In this document: piece by piece, positions 1 to 8,250 of the stretch
Layout of the letters: each line of letters starts with the position of its first letter
How positions within the stretch are numbered: position 1 is the stretch's first letter
NCBI GenBank assembly: GCA_046481785.1
Contig: JAWOJF010000318.1
Location: 1 to 17,464, forward strand
From: JAWOJF01 sp046481785
Lineage (GTDB): Bacteria > Bacteroidota > Ignavibacteria > Ignavibacteriales > Ignavibacteriaceae
Length of the DNA: 17,464 nucleotides
Reading direction: 5' to 3'
Notes under the pieces: model-generated
Told to the model about the DNA's origin: nothing
Seen by the model: the letters and a program-made list of their open reading frames with translations, nothing else
Databases searched by the model: none
Made by a program: the position numbers and the translations under genes

Positions 1-993
1 CTTAAATCAGAACCGGCAGAAGGAATATTTAAAGATAAAGCAGAATCTGAGATATTTAGTGATATAAAAAAATCCCTTAACCGTCTTAAGATACATCATA
101 AAATATTTTATAATGAGAACAGTCTTTACGAAGAGAAAAAAATTGATGATCTGCTGAACGTTTTTAAAAGTAAAGGTTTATCTTATGAAAAGGATGGGGC
201 AGTTTGGTTAAAGCTGTCTGAAATGGGAAATGATTCTGATAAAGTAATTGTAAAATCAACCGGTGAACCTACATACAGGCTGCCTGATATAGCTTATCAC
301 AAGACCAAGTACGAAAGAGGATATGACCTGATGGTAGATCTGTTTGGATCGGATCATAATGCTACATATCCCGATGTAATGGCAGGGTTAAAAGCAATAG
401 GCTTTAACCCGGAACATGTAAAGGTGCTTATTCACCAGTTTGTTACTATTCTTGAGGGGGGCGAAGTAGTTAAGATGTCAACCCGTAAAGCCAATTATAT
501 TACACTCGATCAATTGGTGGATGAAGTGGGAAGTGATGTAGTACGATACTTCTTTAATATGCGCAGTATAACAACCCACATGAATTTTGATTTAACACTG
601 GCAAAAAAACAGTCTGATGAGAATCCTGTTTTCTACCTGCAGTATGCACATGCCAGAATATGTTCAATACTTAAAATGATTGAAGGGGAAAGTTTATCTT
701 CTTCAACAGAAAACCTGGATCTTCTTACCACCCCGGAAGAACAGCAGCTTTTAAGAAAACTACACCAGTTTAAAGAAGAAGTTTTATTAAGCGCTGAATA
801 TTTTGAAACTAACAGGATATGCACATATCTTGAGGAACTTGCAGCATCATTCCATAAGTTTTATACATTCTGCAGAATAATAGGGACTGAAAAGAAACTA
901 GCAGAAGCCCGCGTTGCTCTTGCAATTGCAACTAAAAATGTAATTAAAAACGGCTTATCAATTCTTGGAGTAGATGCACCGGAGAGGATGTAG
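1..993 (+). CDS. argS: Arginyl-tRNA synthetase, 3' part (5' end outside window)
   Basis: The reading frame is open from base 1 to a TAG stop at 991-993, giving 330 residues of a class I aminoacyl-tRNA synthetase that normally has about 550-580. It charges tRNA-Arg with arginine using ATP in the cytoplasm. The visible part starts within the catalytic domain. It contains the stretch STGEPTYRLPDIAYH typical of ArgRS, GSDHNATYPDVMAGLKAIG, and the signature loop KMSTRKANYITLDQL at bases 472-516, in which KMSTR replaces the usual KMSK. The C-terminal third, from about NPVFYLQYAHARI, is the all-helical DALR anticodon-binding domain. It ends in the usual short tail (GVDAPERM). An ATG at 223 is internal, because homology continues upstream of it. 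The gene converges on the hydrogenase-like operon with 13 bases between stop codons and no clear hairpin terminator. Confidence 0.96.
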   Translation, partial: LKSEPAEGIFKDKAESEIFSDIKKSLNRLKIHHKIFYNENSLYEEKKIDDLLNVFKSKGLSYEKDGAVWLKLSEMGNDSDKVIVKSTGEPTYRLPDIAYHKTKYERGYDLMVDLFGSDHNATYPDVMAGLKAIGFNPEHVKVLIHQFVTILEGGEVVKMSTRKANYITLDQLVDEVGSDVVRYFFNMRSITTHMNFDLTLAKKQSDENPVFYLQYAHARICSILKMIEGESLSSSTENLDLLTTPEEQQLLRKLHQFKEEVLLSAEYFETNRICTYLEELAASFHKFYTFCRIIGTEKKLAEARVALAIATKNVIKNGLSILGVDAPERM

Positions 994-1006
994 GATAATC
1001 TTGCAA

Positions 1007-1759
1007 TTACTTTTTTATATCCAGCCAATCTAGTAAACCTGATATAAAAGTAAGCGGGTGAGGTGGGCAGCCGGGAACGTAAATATCTATTTTATTTTCT
1101 TCAAGGAATTTTCTTTCAATCTCTTTTGAATTCTGAAACAAACCCCCGGATATTGCACATACTCCAAAGAGAATAATTATTTTTGGATTTGGAACTGCCT
1201 CGTAACATATCTCAGTTGCTCTAGCCATATTTTTAGTAAGGGGCCCTGTTATTACAACACCATCCGCATGACGCGGCGAGGCAACAAATTCAATTCCGTA
1301 TCTTCCCATATCAAAGTTTACATTACTTAATGCATTTAATTCAAGCTCACAGCCATTACAGCCCCCCGCTGATATTTGCCTTAGTTTTAATGATTTACCA
1401 AAATAATTCCTGATCTTTTCAGAAGCTGTTTCGGGCGAGATGGAATGTGTTTCTTTGGTTATTATTAATTTTTCCCTGGTGTCAGCAGTTAAATGATAAT
1501 CATTCGTATAATGAATTACTTTTTCCGGGCATGCTTCTTCACAGAGAGGGCAGAATATACATTTGCCCAAATCAATCTGTATTGGGTTTAATGTAATTGC
1601 ATTTGCGGGACAAGCCTCCAGACATTTCTTACACTCCTCAGGACAGGGTTTATCCTCTATTTTGGGCAGCCCACGGTATCTTTCAGGAAACAATGCATTC
1701 CTTACGTCATGTACTATTGGGTCGCCCTGGAGTATTCTAAGTTTTATTGCGTTTATCAT
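1007..1759 (-). CDS. Ferredoxin/NuoB-like small subunit of a Hyf/Ehr-type membrane complex (HyfH-HyfI fusion)
   Basis: This 250-residue protein joins two modules that are separate in E. coli hydrogenase 4. Residues 35-85 form a two-cluster ferredoxin domain, with Cys39/43/46/50 and Cys67/70/73/77 as ligand sets for two [4Fe-4S] clusters (NuoI/HyfH-like). Residues about 125-245 are the NuoB/HyfI 20-kDa domain. Its proximal-cluster ligands Cys134 and Cys137 (CNGC), Cys201 (FGVCA) and Cys231 (PGCPPHP) are all present. It should sit on the cytoplasmic arm and pass electrons towards the large subunit. It is the last gene of the operon, 15 bases after hyfG, with no evident Shine-Dalgarno site. An intact electron wire is notable because the partner large subunit has no NiFe ligands. 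The family assignment is firm; the redox partner is unknown. Confidence 0.92.
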   Translation of the reverse strand: MINAIKLRILQGDPIVHDVRNALFPERYRGLPKIEDKPCPEECKKCLEACPANAITLNPIQIDLGKCIFCPLCEEACPEKVIHYTNDYHLTADTREKLIITKETHSISPETASEKIRNYFGKSLKLRQISAGGCNGCELELNALSNVNFDMGRYGIEFVASPRHADGVVITGPLTKNMARATEICYEAVPNPKIIILFGVCAISGGLFQNSKEIERKFLEENKIDIYVPGCPPHPLTFISGLLDWLDIKK

Positions 1760-1774
1760 AATAAGTTTAAAAAA

Positions 1775-3253
1775 TTATAAATCATGCCCTGCATAGGACA
1801 AATCAAAACTTTTGTTGCACAATGGAAAATCCGAAATTGCTGTTTCTCGTAAAGCCAGTTGTAAACCGTACCAGTTATTAAAAGACGGATCTTTTATTTT
1901 ATATTGTGAAAACTTTCCTTCGTTATTTGTAATAACAGCGTGAACAAGTTCGCCCCGCCATCCTTCAATAATAGAAATCACTCCGGAGTTAGGCGCAGGA
2001 CTACCGCTTTCAGTTTTAATCTCTCCACCGGGTAATTGCTCAATCTGCTCCATAATAAAGCGGAGTGATTCTTCTAATTCCAGGGCACGCAGCCGTGTAC
2101 GTGCAAATACATCGCCTGTGGTTAAAGAAATAAGTGAAACCGGGAAATAACGGTATGCTCCGTATGGGTTATGTATTCTTGAATCAATTTCAACTCCGCT
2201 GGCACGCGCTGCAACTCCAACCAGGCCGATTTCCTGTGCGAATTTCTTTGAGACACTACCTGTATTTTCGAACCTAATTAAAGCTCCGGTTGAAGAAAAA
2301 AGAAATTCGTTTATAGCTGATACATCGTTTTTAACAGTTACTAAATTGCTGAGAACCTGTTTTACTATTTCATCGTTAAAATCAAATCTTACACCTCCGT
2401 ATACAAACAGGCAGCGCCCGAACCTTGAGCCGCATAAAGCTGCAAGACTGTTTATCACCAGGGTTCGTAACCGTCCGTAAGATGATGCTACAATTGCAAA
2501 GCCGATATCGTTGGCAGCACCGATAAGTCCGGTTAAATGCATTGCAACTCTTTCAAGCTCTTCTGCTATTGAACGGATAACCTGTGCCCGCAGGCTTATC
2601 TGTGTATTTGCAAGGCTTTCAATTGCATTACAGTGGGCATAAACATTGCCGATAACAGTATCACCGGTGATTGATTCTGAAAGGAGTATCCGCTGGTTGT
2701 GAGCCGCATTTAATAACATCGGCTCAATACCGCGATGCTGGTAACCTAAATTTATCTCAAGATGATAAACCATTTCCCCATGACATTGAAATCTGAAATG
2801 CCCCGGTTCAATTACCCCCGCGTGGATGGGTCCTACAGCAACCTCATGAACTTCATTCCCGGCAAGCTTATAAAACTCATAGGGTATATTGCCCAAAATT
2901 ACATTTTGTTTTCTAACAGGGCGAAGCCAGGGGTGGTTAAGCGGTAAAAAGCCATATTGTTCTGCCAGCTCGCACTCAAAATAATTTGTTTGCGGAAACT
3001 TATTTGCAAAACTTTCAAATTCTAATTTGTCTTTCGGAAATCCGCCGCCAACTATAAATAATGAGGATGAAAAGGAATCAGCCAAAACGGAAATAATTTT
3101 TTCCGGATTATTTTTATCAACCGGGAAAAGTCCGATCATTCTGCAGTTGTTAGTTAAAGCTTCCGAAACAGATTCACAAAAACTGTTTTTATCTAAAAAT
3201 AAAACGTCACTTAAACTAAACGGCTGATTATTTTGAACTTCAAATGAACTCAT
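1775..3253 (-). CDS. NuoCD/HyfG-like large subunit lacking all NiFe ligands (Ehr-type)
   Basis: The protein has 492 residues. Residues ~1-125 resemble the NuoC/30-kDa domain (ECELAEQYGFLPLNHPWLRP); the rest is the NuoD/49-kDa or hydrogenase large-subunit domain. GPIHAGVIEPGHFRF (141-155), YQHRGIEPML (171-180) and RAQVIRSIAEELERVAMHL place it closest to the HycE/HyfG group-4 hydrogenases. Aligning by eye on the RAQ.IR anchor, the N-terminal NiFe motif CGIC becomes TGDT (196-199). At the C-terminus DPCYSC becomes DLSYAG (484-489). All four cysteine ligands are therefore absent, and the protein ends three residues later with no cleavable maturation peptide. It cannot bind a standard NiFe(CN)2CO centre, so a hydrogenase label would be misleading. 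The start codon overlaps the hyfF stop (ATGA), indicating coupled translation. Its catalytic or coupling role is unknown. Confidence 0.92.
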   Translation of the reverse strand: MSSFEVQNNQPFSLSDVLFLDKNSFCESVSEALTNNCRMIGLFPVDKNNPEKIISVLADSFSSSLFIVGGGFPKDKLEFESFANKFPQTNYFECELAEQYGFLPLNHPWLRPVRKQNVILGNIPYEFYKLAGNEVHEVAVGPIHAGVIEPGHFRFQCHGEMVYHLEINLGYQHRGIEPMLLNAAHNQRILLSESITGDTVIGNVYAHCNAIESLANTQISLRAQVIRSIAEELERVAMHLTGLIGAANDIGFAIVASSYGRLRTLVINSLAALCGSRFGRCLFVYGGVRFDFNDEIVKQVLSNLVTVKNDVSAINEFLFSSTGALIRFENTGSVSKKFAQEIGLVGVAARASGVEIDSRIHNPYGAYRYFPVSLISLTTGDVFARTRLRALELEESLRFIMEQIEQLPGGEIKTESGSPAPNSGVISIIEGWRGELVHAVITNNEGKFSQYKIKDPSFNNWYGLQLALRETAISDFPLCNKSFDLSYAGHDL

Positions 3254-4701
3254 AATTTTATACCAAAATCATTTGAAATATTTAAAATGTTCTCTTGTAA
3301 AACATCAGGCAGAGAAACTGCAATTACAATCAATAAAATCAATAATATAATTGTTGAAAGGTGAACTATATTAAACTTTTCTTTTTCATCTGATAAGCCG
3401 CTTTCATTTTTTCTATAAAGCATCTGGAATATTGTTTTTCCCATATTTATAAAAATAAATAACAGCAGAAGCATTGTTGCGGCTAATATCCAGGGTTTAT
3501 CTGAAAAAAGCATTCCCTCAAAAATCATCAGTTCACTGAAAAAGATTCCAAAGGGTGGAATGGCGGAGATTGCAAAAAATGAGAGAAGGAAAAGCCAGCC
3601 TGTCCACGGCATTAAATTCAGGACAGCACTTATACCTTCAACTTCCCTTGTTTTGAATTTGCTATGAATATTTCCGGCTGTAAAAAATAAAACCATTTTG
3701 TTAAGTGAGTTATAAATTATGTGGTATAATGCCCCGATAAAAGCCACACCGCCGACACCAATTCCTAATGTTATTATTCCAAGGTGTTCAACGCTGGAAT
3801 ATGCGAGCAGGCGCTTAAAATTATTAACCTTGAACATAAAAATAAATGCTACAAGAAGAGAGAGTAAACCGCCTATTGTTAAAATCGTTCGTGCAAATTC
3901 ATATGAAGAAGTCGGGCTGATTATTTGAAAGATTCTCATTAGTCCAAGCAAAGCAGTAATACGTAACGACCCTGACATAAGCGCCGCAATTGGGCTTGGA
4001 GCATTACTTGTAGCATCAACGTCACCTGAGTGCATTGGTGCAATGCCGATTTTTGTACTGAGCCCTACAAATATGAAGATAAAACTAGCCTTCAGCCAGA
4101 CGGGGTTTAACGCCGCAGCTTTTTTCGCAAATTCAGAAAAGAATAACTGTTCTCCCTCCAATACGGTTCCGTTAGCTGAAAGAGTTAAAAACAATATTCC
4201 TACGAAGGCGAACGCAATTCCAACTGAAACTAAGAAAAGATATTTCCACATAGCTTCAAGCGCTTCTTCATTGCGATAATAATAAATTAGAGGAGCCACG
4301 CTTAATGTTGTTGCTTCAGCGGCAACCCAGTACATGCCGAAATGATTACTCAAAATAGCTGCTGTATTTGCAAACAAATAGAAATTTAGAAGCAGGAAAT
4401 AATACTTTTTCCCTTCTTCAGCCTTAGATGTTACAGGCCGTTTCAGGTATGAGAATGAAACCAGTACAACCCAGAAATAAACATTTGAAAGAACGAGCAG
4501 GAATAATTTGCTTAATGAGTCGGTACTGAAAAAGAAAGGAAGTTCCGGTGTATACCATCCTGCAAATATAATAAGTGATAAGGCCAGGTGAAGAATACTT
4601 ACTGCTAATGAAACTGAGTATTGCACACGGGTATCTTTCAGCAGGTAACAAATACCTGCGGTAATTAAAGGCAATAATATGAGGATAGTAAATTCAAGCA
4701 T
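3250..4701 (-). CDS. HyfF-like antiporter-type membrane subunit
   Basis: This 483-residue, strongly hydrophobic protein has about 14 predicted membrane helices and belongs to the NuoL/M/N-Mrp antiporter-like superfamily, HyfF branch. It should translocate H+ or Na+ in the membrane arm. Expected features include a membrane glutamate in WVAAEATTLSVAP, a membrane lysine in LSTKIGIAPMHSG, the APSPIAALMSG loop, RLLAYSSVEHLGII, and a later helix with a His and a Lys (LYHIIYNSLNKMVLFF). Where relatives usually read HxWLPxA, this protein has HSGDVDA, a local departure from the consensus. The start ATG shares one base with the hyfE stop (TAATG) and the stop overlaps hyfG by four bases, so expression is coupled on both sides. 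Only two antiporter-like subunits (this and HyfB) occur here; a HyfD counterpart is missing. Confidence 0.92.
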   Translation of the reverse strand: MLEFTILILLPLITAGICYLLKDTRVQYSVSLAVSILHLALSLIIFAGWYTPELPFFFSTDSLSKLFLLVLSNVYFWVVLVSFSYLKRPVTSKAEEGKKYYFLLLNFYLFANTAAILSNHFGMYWVAAEATTLSVAPLIYYYRNEEALEAMWKYLFLVSVGIAFAFVGILFLTLSANGTVLEGEQLFFSEFAKKAAALNPVWLKASFIFIFVGLSTKIGIAPMHSGDVDATSNAPSPIAALMSGSLRITALLGLMRIFQIISPTSSYEFARTILTIGGLLSLLVAFIFMFKVNNFKRLLAYSSVEHLGIITLGIGVGGVAFIGALYHIIYNSLNKMVLFFTAGNIHSKFKTREVEGISAVLNLMPWTGWLFLLSFFAISAIPPFGIFFSELMIFEGMLFSDKPWILAATMLLLLFIFINMGKTIFQMLYRKNESGLSDEKEKFNIVHLSTIILLILLIVIAVSLPDVLQENILNISNDFGIKL

Positions 4702-5333
4702 TAGTCTTTAAGCCTCCCCAATGCAGTTACATCAAAGCCTGATAATGTTGAGCTTATCCTGTTTAATGCTATTCCCATCAGGAATACAACAACAAAAACA
4801 TCAAGCAGCATGCCTATTTCAATCATCACCGGAATTTCTGAGGCTACCGCAGTGCCGAACAAAAATATGCCGTTTTCCAGAACTAAAAACCCTGCTACAT
4901 GAACTATAAGTTTTTTCCGGAAAATAATTACGAATATTCCTGTTACAATTGCCGAAAATCCGCTGGCAAAAGGAATTATCTCAATATCTGTACTTTTTGA
5001 TAAAATACTTGAGGCAACAAAAATCACTATCATCGAAAAAATAACAAGCAGTAAAAAGGTGAATTGTTGTATCGTTGGTTCAATAACTCTTTTAATATCC
5101 AGATCAAGCATAATTTTGTTTATGTATTTTGGTATTAAAAGTACTTTTACAATAAATAACGTAGCAGGAAGAATTAATGCATAAACTGAAAACTGGTTAA
5201 CAAAAGGGAATACAAGCAGTACTGTAAGTATAAGCCCCTGTATCTGCAGTACAGTAACATAAGTTTTTACTCTCGATGTTACAGCGAGATAAAAAAGGGA
5301 TAAACAAAATAAAATGCTTAAAACATTTTCCAT
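4701..5333 (-). CDS. HyfE-like membrane subunit (NuoK-related)
   Basis: The product is a 210-residue integral membrane protein of the HyfE family, about the usual size, with six or seven hydrophobic segments. The C-terminal half corresponds to NuoK/MrpC. The stretch AGFLVLENGIFLFGTAV carries the membrane glutamate used in the proton path of complex I, and IEIGMLLDVFVVVFLMGI follows. The N-terminal half (to about residue 90) is the HyfE extension with LQIQGLILTVLL and LPATLFIVKVLLIPKYINK. It should form part of the short membrane connection between the HyfC-like anchor and the antiporter-like subunits. It follows hyfC after 25 bases and ends in the TAATG junction with hyfF. The conserved acidic residue argues that ion translocation is retained. 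Confidence 0.9.
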   Translation of the reverse strand: MENVLSILFCLSLFYLAVTSRVKTYVTVLQIQGLILTVLLVFPFVNQFSVYALILPATLFIVKVLLIPKYINKIMLDLDIKRVIEPTIQQFTFLLLVIFSMIVIFVASSILSKSTDIEIIPFASGFSAIVTGIFVIIFRKKLIVHVAGFLVLENGIFLFGTAVASEIPVMIEIGMLLDVFVVVFLMGIALNRISSTLSGFDVTALGRLKD

Positions 5334-5358
5334 AAAATTAATTAATTACCTGTTTCAT

Positions 5359-6285
5359 TTACTTTGTAAAAGTGTAAATCAATAAATTTAAAATACCGAT
5401 GGCTGTTGCAAACAAAAGATAATGCGGAATATTTATCATTTTAAACCGGGATGCCACAGTTTCAACTGTGGCTAATGCGGCAGACAGCATTACAATTACA
5501 ACAATAAATATTATTACACCCGCTGTATAACTCTGAACGCTGAACGGGTAAAAGAATGATGCCTCCAGTATGGCGTAAATAAATAGTTTAACATAGCTTG
5601 AATACTGGTAAAGGAATAAATCAACACCTGAATTATCAAGTATCATTACTTCGTGAATCATGGTAAGTTCAAGGTGTGTATTGGGATCATCGACCGGCAT
5701 ACGTGAGCACTCTGTTACTGCAAGAATAAAAACAGATATTGAGCAGACAACTATAAAAATAATGTATGAAACGTTATCCAGCCTTATGGAATAAAATATC
5801 TCATAAATAGATGTAAGCCCGCTTATAAAGGCGATGCTGCCTAAAGTAAAAAAGAATATAGGCTCGGCAAAAACAGCAAATGTGGCTTCCCGTGCTGCAC
5901 CCATTCCTTCAAATGAACTGCCGATATCCATTGCGGCGAGTATCTGGAAAAACCTTGCAAGCCCTAACATATAAGCGAATAATATAATATCCCCTTCAAA
6001 GCTTATTAAAGGGCGTGAAAAGCCATTAGGAAGCATAGCAGCAGCAGTAACCAATGCAATTAGATTTATAACAGGTGATATACTGCTGATAAAAGATGCG
6101 TTATGCGCCCTGATAGTTTCTTTACGCAGAATCCGCTTAAGGTCATAGTACGGCTGAAAGATTCCGGCACCTGCTCTGCCTGTAAATATTGCTTTTTGTT
6201 TGTTAACCAGGCCGACAAAGAGGGGAGCCAGTCCTAAAACCAAAAATACAGAAACTATTCTATGAGCAACTAAAATTATATCCAT
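5359..6285 (-). CDS. HyfC/HycD-like membrane anchor subunit (NuoH-related)
   Basis: This 308-residue protein has about eight membrane helices and belongs to the NuoH/HycD/HyfC family, which docks the cytoplasmic arm to the membrane and shapes the coupling cavity. The diagnostic cytoplasmic loops are present: GRAGAGIFQPYYDLKRILRK near residue 36, GSSFEGMGAAREATFAVFAEP with its conserved Glu and Arg, and ECSRMPVDDPNTHLELTMIH in the middle. The C-terminus ends in a helix (LLFATAIGILNLLIYTF). The start overlaps the 3' end of hyfB by ten bases, so the two are translationally coupled. No truncation or frameshift is seen. The loops that contact the large subunit are well kept even though that subunit has no NiFe site, which suggests the whole complex still assembles. 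Confidence 0.92.
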   Translation of the reverse strand: MDIILVAHRIVSVFLVLGLAPLFVGLVNKQKAIFTGRAGAGIFQPYYDLKRILRKETIRAHNASFISSISPVINLIALVTAAAMLPNGFSRPLISFEGDIILFAYMLGLARFFQILAAMDIGSSFEGMGAAREATFAVFAEPIFFFTLGSIAFISGLTSIYEIFYSIRLDNVSYIIFIVVCSISVFILAVTECSRMPVDDPNTHLELTMIHEVMILDNSGVDLFLYQYSSYVKLFIYAILEASFFYPFSVQSYTAGVIIFIVVIVMLSAALATVETVASRFKMINIPHYLLFATAIGILNLLIYTFTK

Positions 6286-8246
6286 AGAAATGCTATCAGG
6301 CTGTATATTGTTATTATTATAAAAATGAAAGCTATATAATAGCGTATATCGGTATAATTAAGAAAATTAATTCTTGAAATAAGCGAGCTGAAATTCCTGA
6401 AAGCCGGTAAGAGTATATTGTTATCAACAAGGTCCTCAGAATGGCTTTCAAAATTTCCTTTTGTGGGAAAAATATCTTTCGGTGTTTCAATCTTTTTGTT
6501 ATAAACTAAAACGGACCTGGAAATTTCATTAAGTTCATCTGCAAAAGATGAGGCGGTATATTGCATTCTCGGTGTTATATTTTCATAGCCGCATCCCCAG
6601 GCAGCAGCAACTCTTTTTCCATATTTTTTCTGAACATTTCTTTTCCACAGGTAAATAATTAGAATTCCGGTAATAACCGCTGTAAAAGTAATGCTTATAT
6701 AAAACCATTGAATATTTAATGGCGGAACAGAAGAGCCAGCCGGAATAAAACTGGCAATCAAAACTTTGTTTACAATCCCGATAAACGGCTGCGGGTAAAA
6801 TCCAATTATTAAGCAAAATAAAGCTAAAATTCCAAGAGAAAGATATTCGGGAAAGGAAACAAAAAATTGTTTTACATCTTTCCGTTCACTTCCCAAAAAC
6901 ATAATTGAATTTATTTTGGTAAAACATGCAACAGCAAGCCCACCCACGAATGCAAGTCCGACTGCTGAGATCAGCATAAAAAGAGGATAATAATTTTTTA
7001 ATTCTTTAGCGGTGGTAAAAAAGCCATTGTATATAATGAACTCTGAAATAAAACCGTTAAGCGGTGGAATGCCGCTGATAGCAATTGAGCCTATTAAAAA
7101 TAAAATGACAAAATATTTCCCGCGGTGAACGAGCCCGCCCATAAGCTCAATGTTCCGTGTTCCAAGATTTTGATAAATAACGCCGCTTCCGATGAACAAC
7201 AGGCTTTTAAAAATTGCATGGTTAAGCGTGTGTAATAATGCTCCACCAAAACCAAACATTTGAATTACTGGTGAATTAAAAGCCGAACCAATAAAACCAA
7301 TGCCAATACCAATACCAATTATACCTATGTTCTCAACTGAGTGATAAGCAAGCAGCCGTTTAATATCATGCTGTGCCAATGCATACCACACACCAAATAC
7401 AGCGCTGAACATTGCCGCGGCAAGAATAAGCCAGCCGAGCCATTCAGGTACAGGATTTAAGATTTGGAAAGTCCGCAATATTCCGTAAATACCTGTTTTA
7501 ATTATTATACCAGATAGAAATGCGCTGAAAACAGTGGGTGCTATAGGATGTGCTTTTGGAAGCCAGAAGTGGAACGGCATAAAACCTGCCTTCATTCCGA
7601 AAGCCATTAATGCTAATGCATAAAGAATAAAAAATAATTGTCCTGCATCCGGTGAAAGGTAATAATCGCTAAACAGCCAGCTATTGGTCTCATGATGAAG
7701 CAGGAAGAAAAAAACGTAAAGAAGAAAAACTATTACATGAGATACTACCAGGTAATAAAAACTTCCTGTTTGAACATCTTTCTTCTCTTTTTCAAAAACC
7801 ATTCCCAGGTAGGCTGAAGTGCTCATTATTTCCCAGCAAACCAAAAATAATATTACATGGTTGGTTATAACAACTAACTGAGTGGATACCAGCATGACAG
7901 TAAAAAAAACCAGCAGCGTTCTAACAGATTTTCCTTTATCTATATAATGTTTAAGGCTTGAGTAGCTGTATATTGCAGTGGGTATTGCTGGAATCTGAAT
8001 AACACATAAAAAATATAAGCCTAACTGATCGAATCTAAAAAAATACTCCGGTATACCTAAGCTATTAAAACCTTTTGAAGAAAAACCAGGGGAGAACAAG
8101 GCCGAAGCAGTTGAAATAAATCCTAAAACTAATGCTATAATAATAATAAGGTGAGCGGCAGAAGATGCTCGTCTATTATCCTTAACCAAAGTTATAATAA
8201 TGGGGACAAGGATCAGGATTATTAATGAGTAAAAAAATAAATCCAT
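6276..8246 (-). CDS. HyfB-like antiporter-type membrane subunit
   Basis: This protein of about 656 residues is of the NuoL/HyfB type, with roughly 16 membrane helices and a longer C-terminal region (after about residue 480) that crosses the membrane again at the end. Ion-path motifs are intact: FLVCWEIMSTSAYLGMVF with the key glutamate, AGFMPFHFWLPKAHPIAP, GIIIKTGIYGILR with the central lysine, KRLLAYHSVENIGIIG, and LNHAIFKSLLFIGSG. It should be a main H+ or Na+ translocating subunit of the complex. I place the start at the ATG at 8246, four bases after the stop of the upstream gene. A GTG at 8258 would add four residues and overlap that gene by eight bases. HyfB relatives also appear as DabB, the partner of DabA in inorganic-carbon uptake, but no DabA is present here, and the HyfC-I set argues for a full Hyf/Ehr complex. 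Confidence 0.93.
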   Translation of the reverse strand: MDLFFYSLIILILVPIIITLVKDNRRASSAAHLIIIIALVLGFISTASALFSPGFSSKGFNSLGIPEYFFRFDQLGLYFLCVIQIPAIPTAIYSYSSLKHYIDKGKSVRTLLVFFTVMLVSTQLVVITNHVILFLVCWEIMSTSAYLGMVFEKEKKDVQTGSFYYLVVSHVIVFLLYVFFFLLHHETNSWLFSDYYLSPDAGQLFFILYALALMAFGMKAGFMPFHFWLPKAHPIAPTVFSAFLSGIIIKTGIYGILRTFQILNPVPEWLGWLILAAAMFSAVFGVWYALAQHDIKRLLAYHSVENIGIIGIGIGIGFIGSAFNSPVIQMFGFGGALLHTLNHAIFKSLLFIGSGVIYQNLGTRNIELMGGLVHRGKYFVILFLIGSIAISGIPPLNGFISEFIIYNGFFTTAKELKNYYPLFMLISAVGLAFVGGLAVACFTKINSIMFLGSERKDVKQFFVSFPEYLSLGILALFCLIIGFYPQPFIGIVNKVLIASFIPAGSSVPPLNIQWFYISITFTAVITGILIIYLWKRNVQKKYGKRVAAAWGCGYENITPRMQYTASSFADELNEISRSVLVYNKKIETPKDIFPTKGNFESHSEDLVDNNILLPAFRNFSSLISRINFLNYTDIRYYIAFIFIIITIYSLIAFLWI

Positions 8247-8250
8247 AGAG

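Noticed and set aside
994..1006. Bidirectional terminator between argS and the hyf-like operon
   Set aside because: Only 13 bases separate the stop codons and no GC stem with a T-run is visible.
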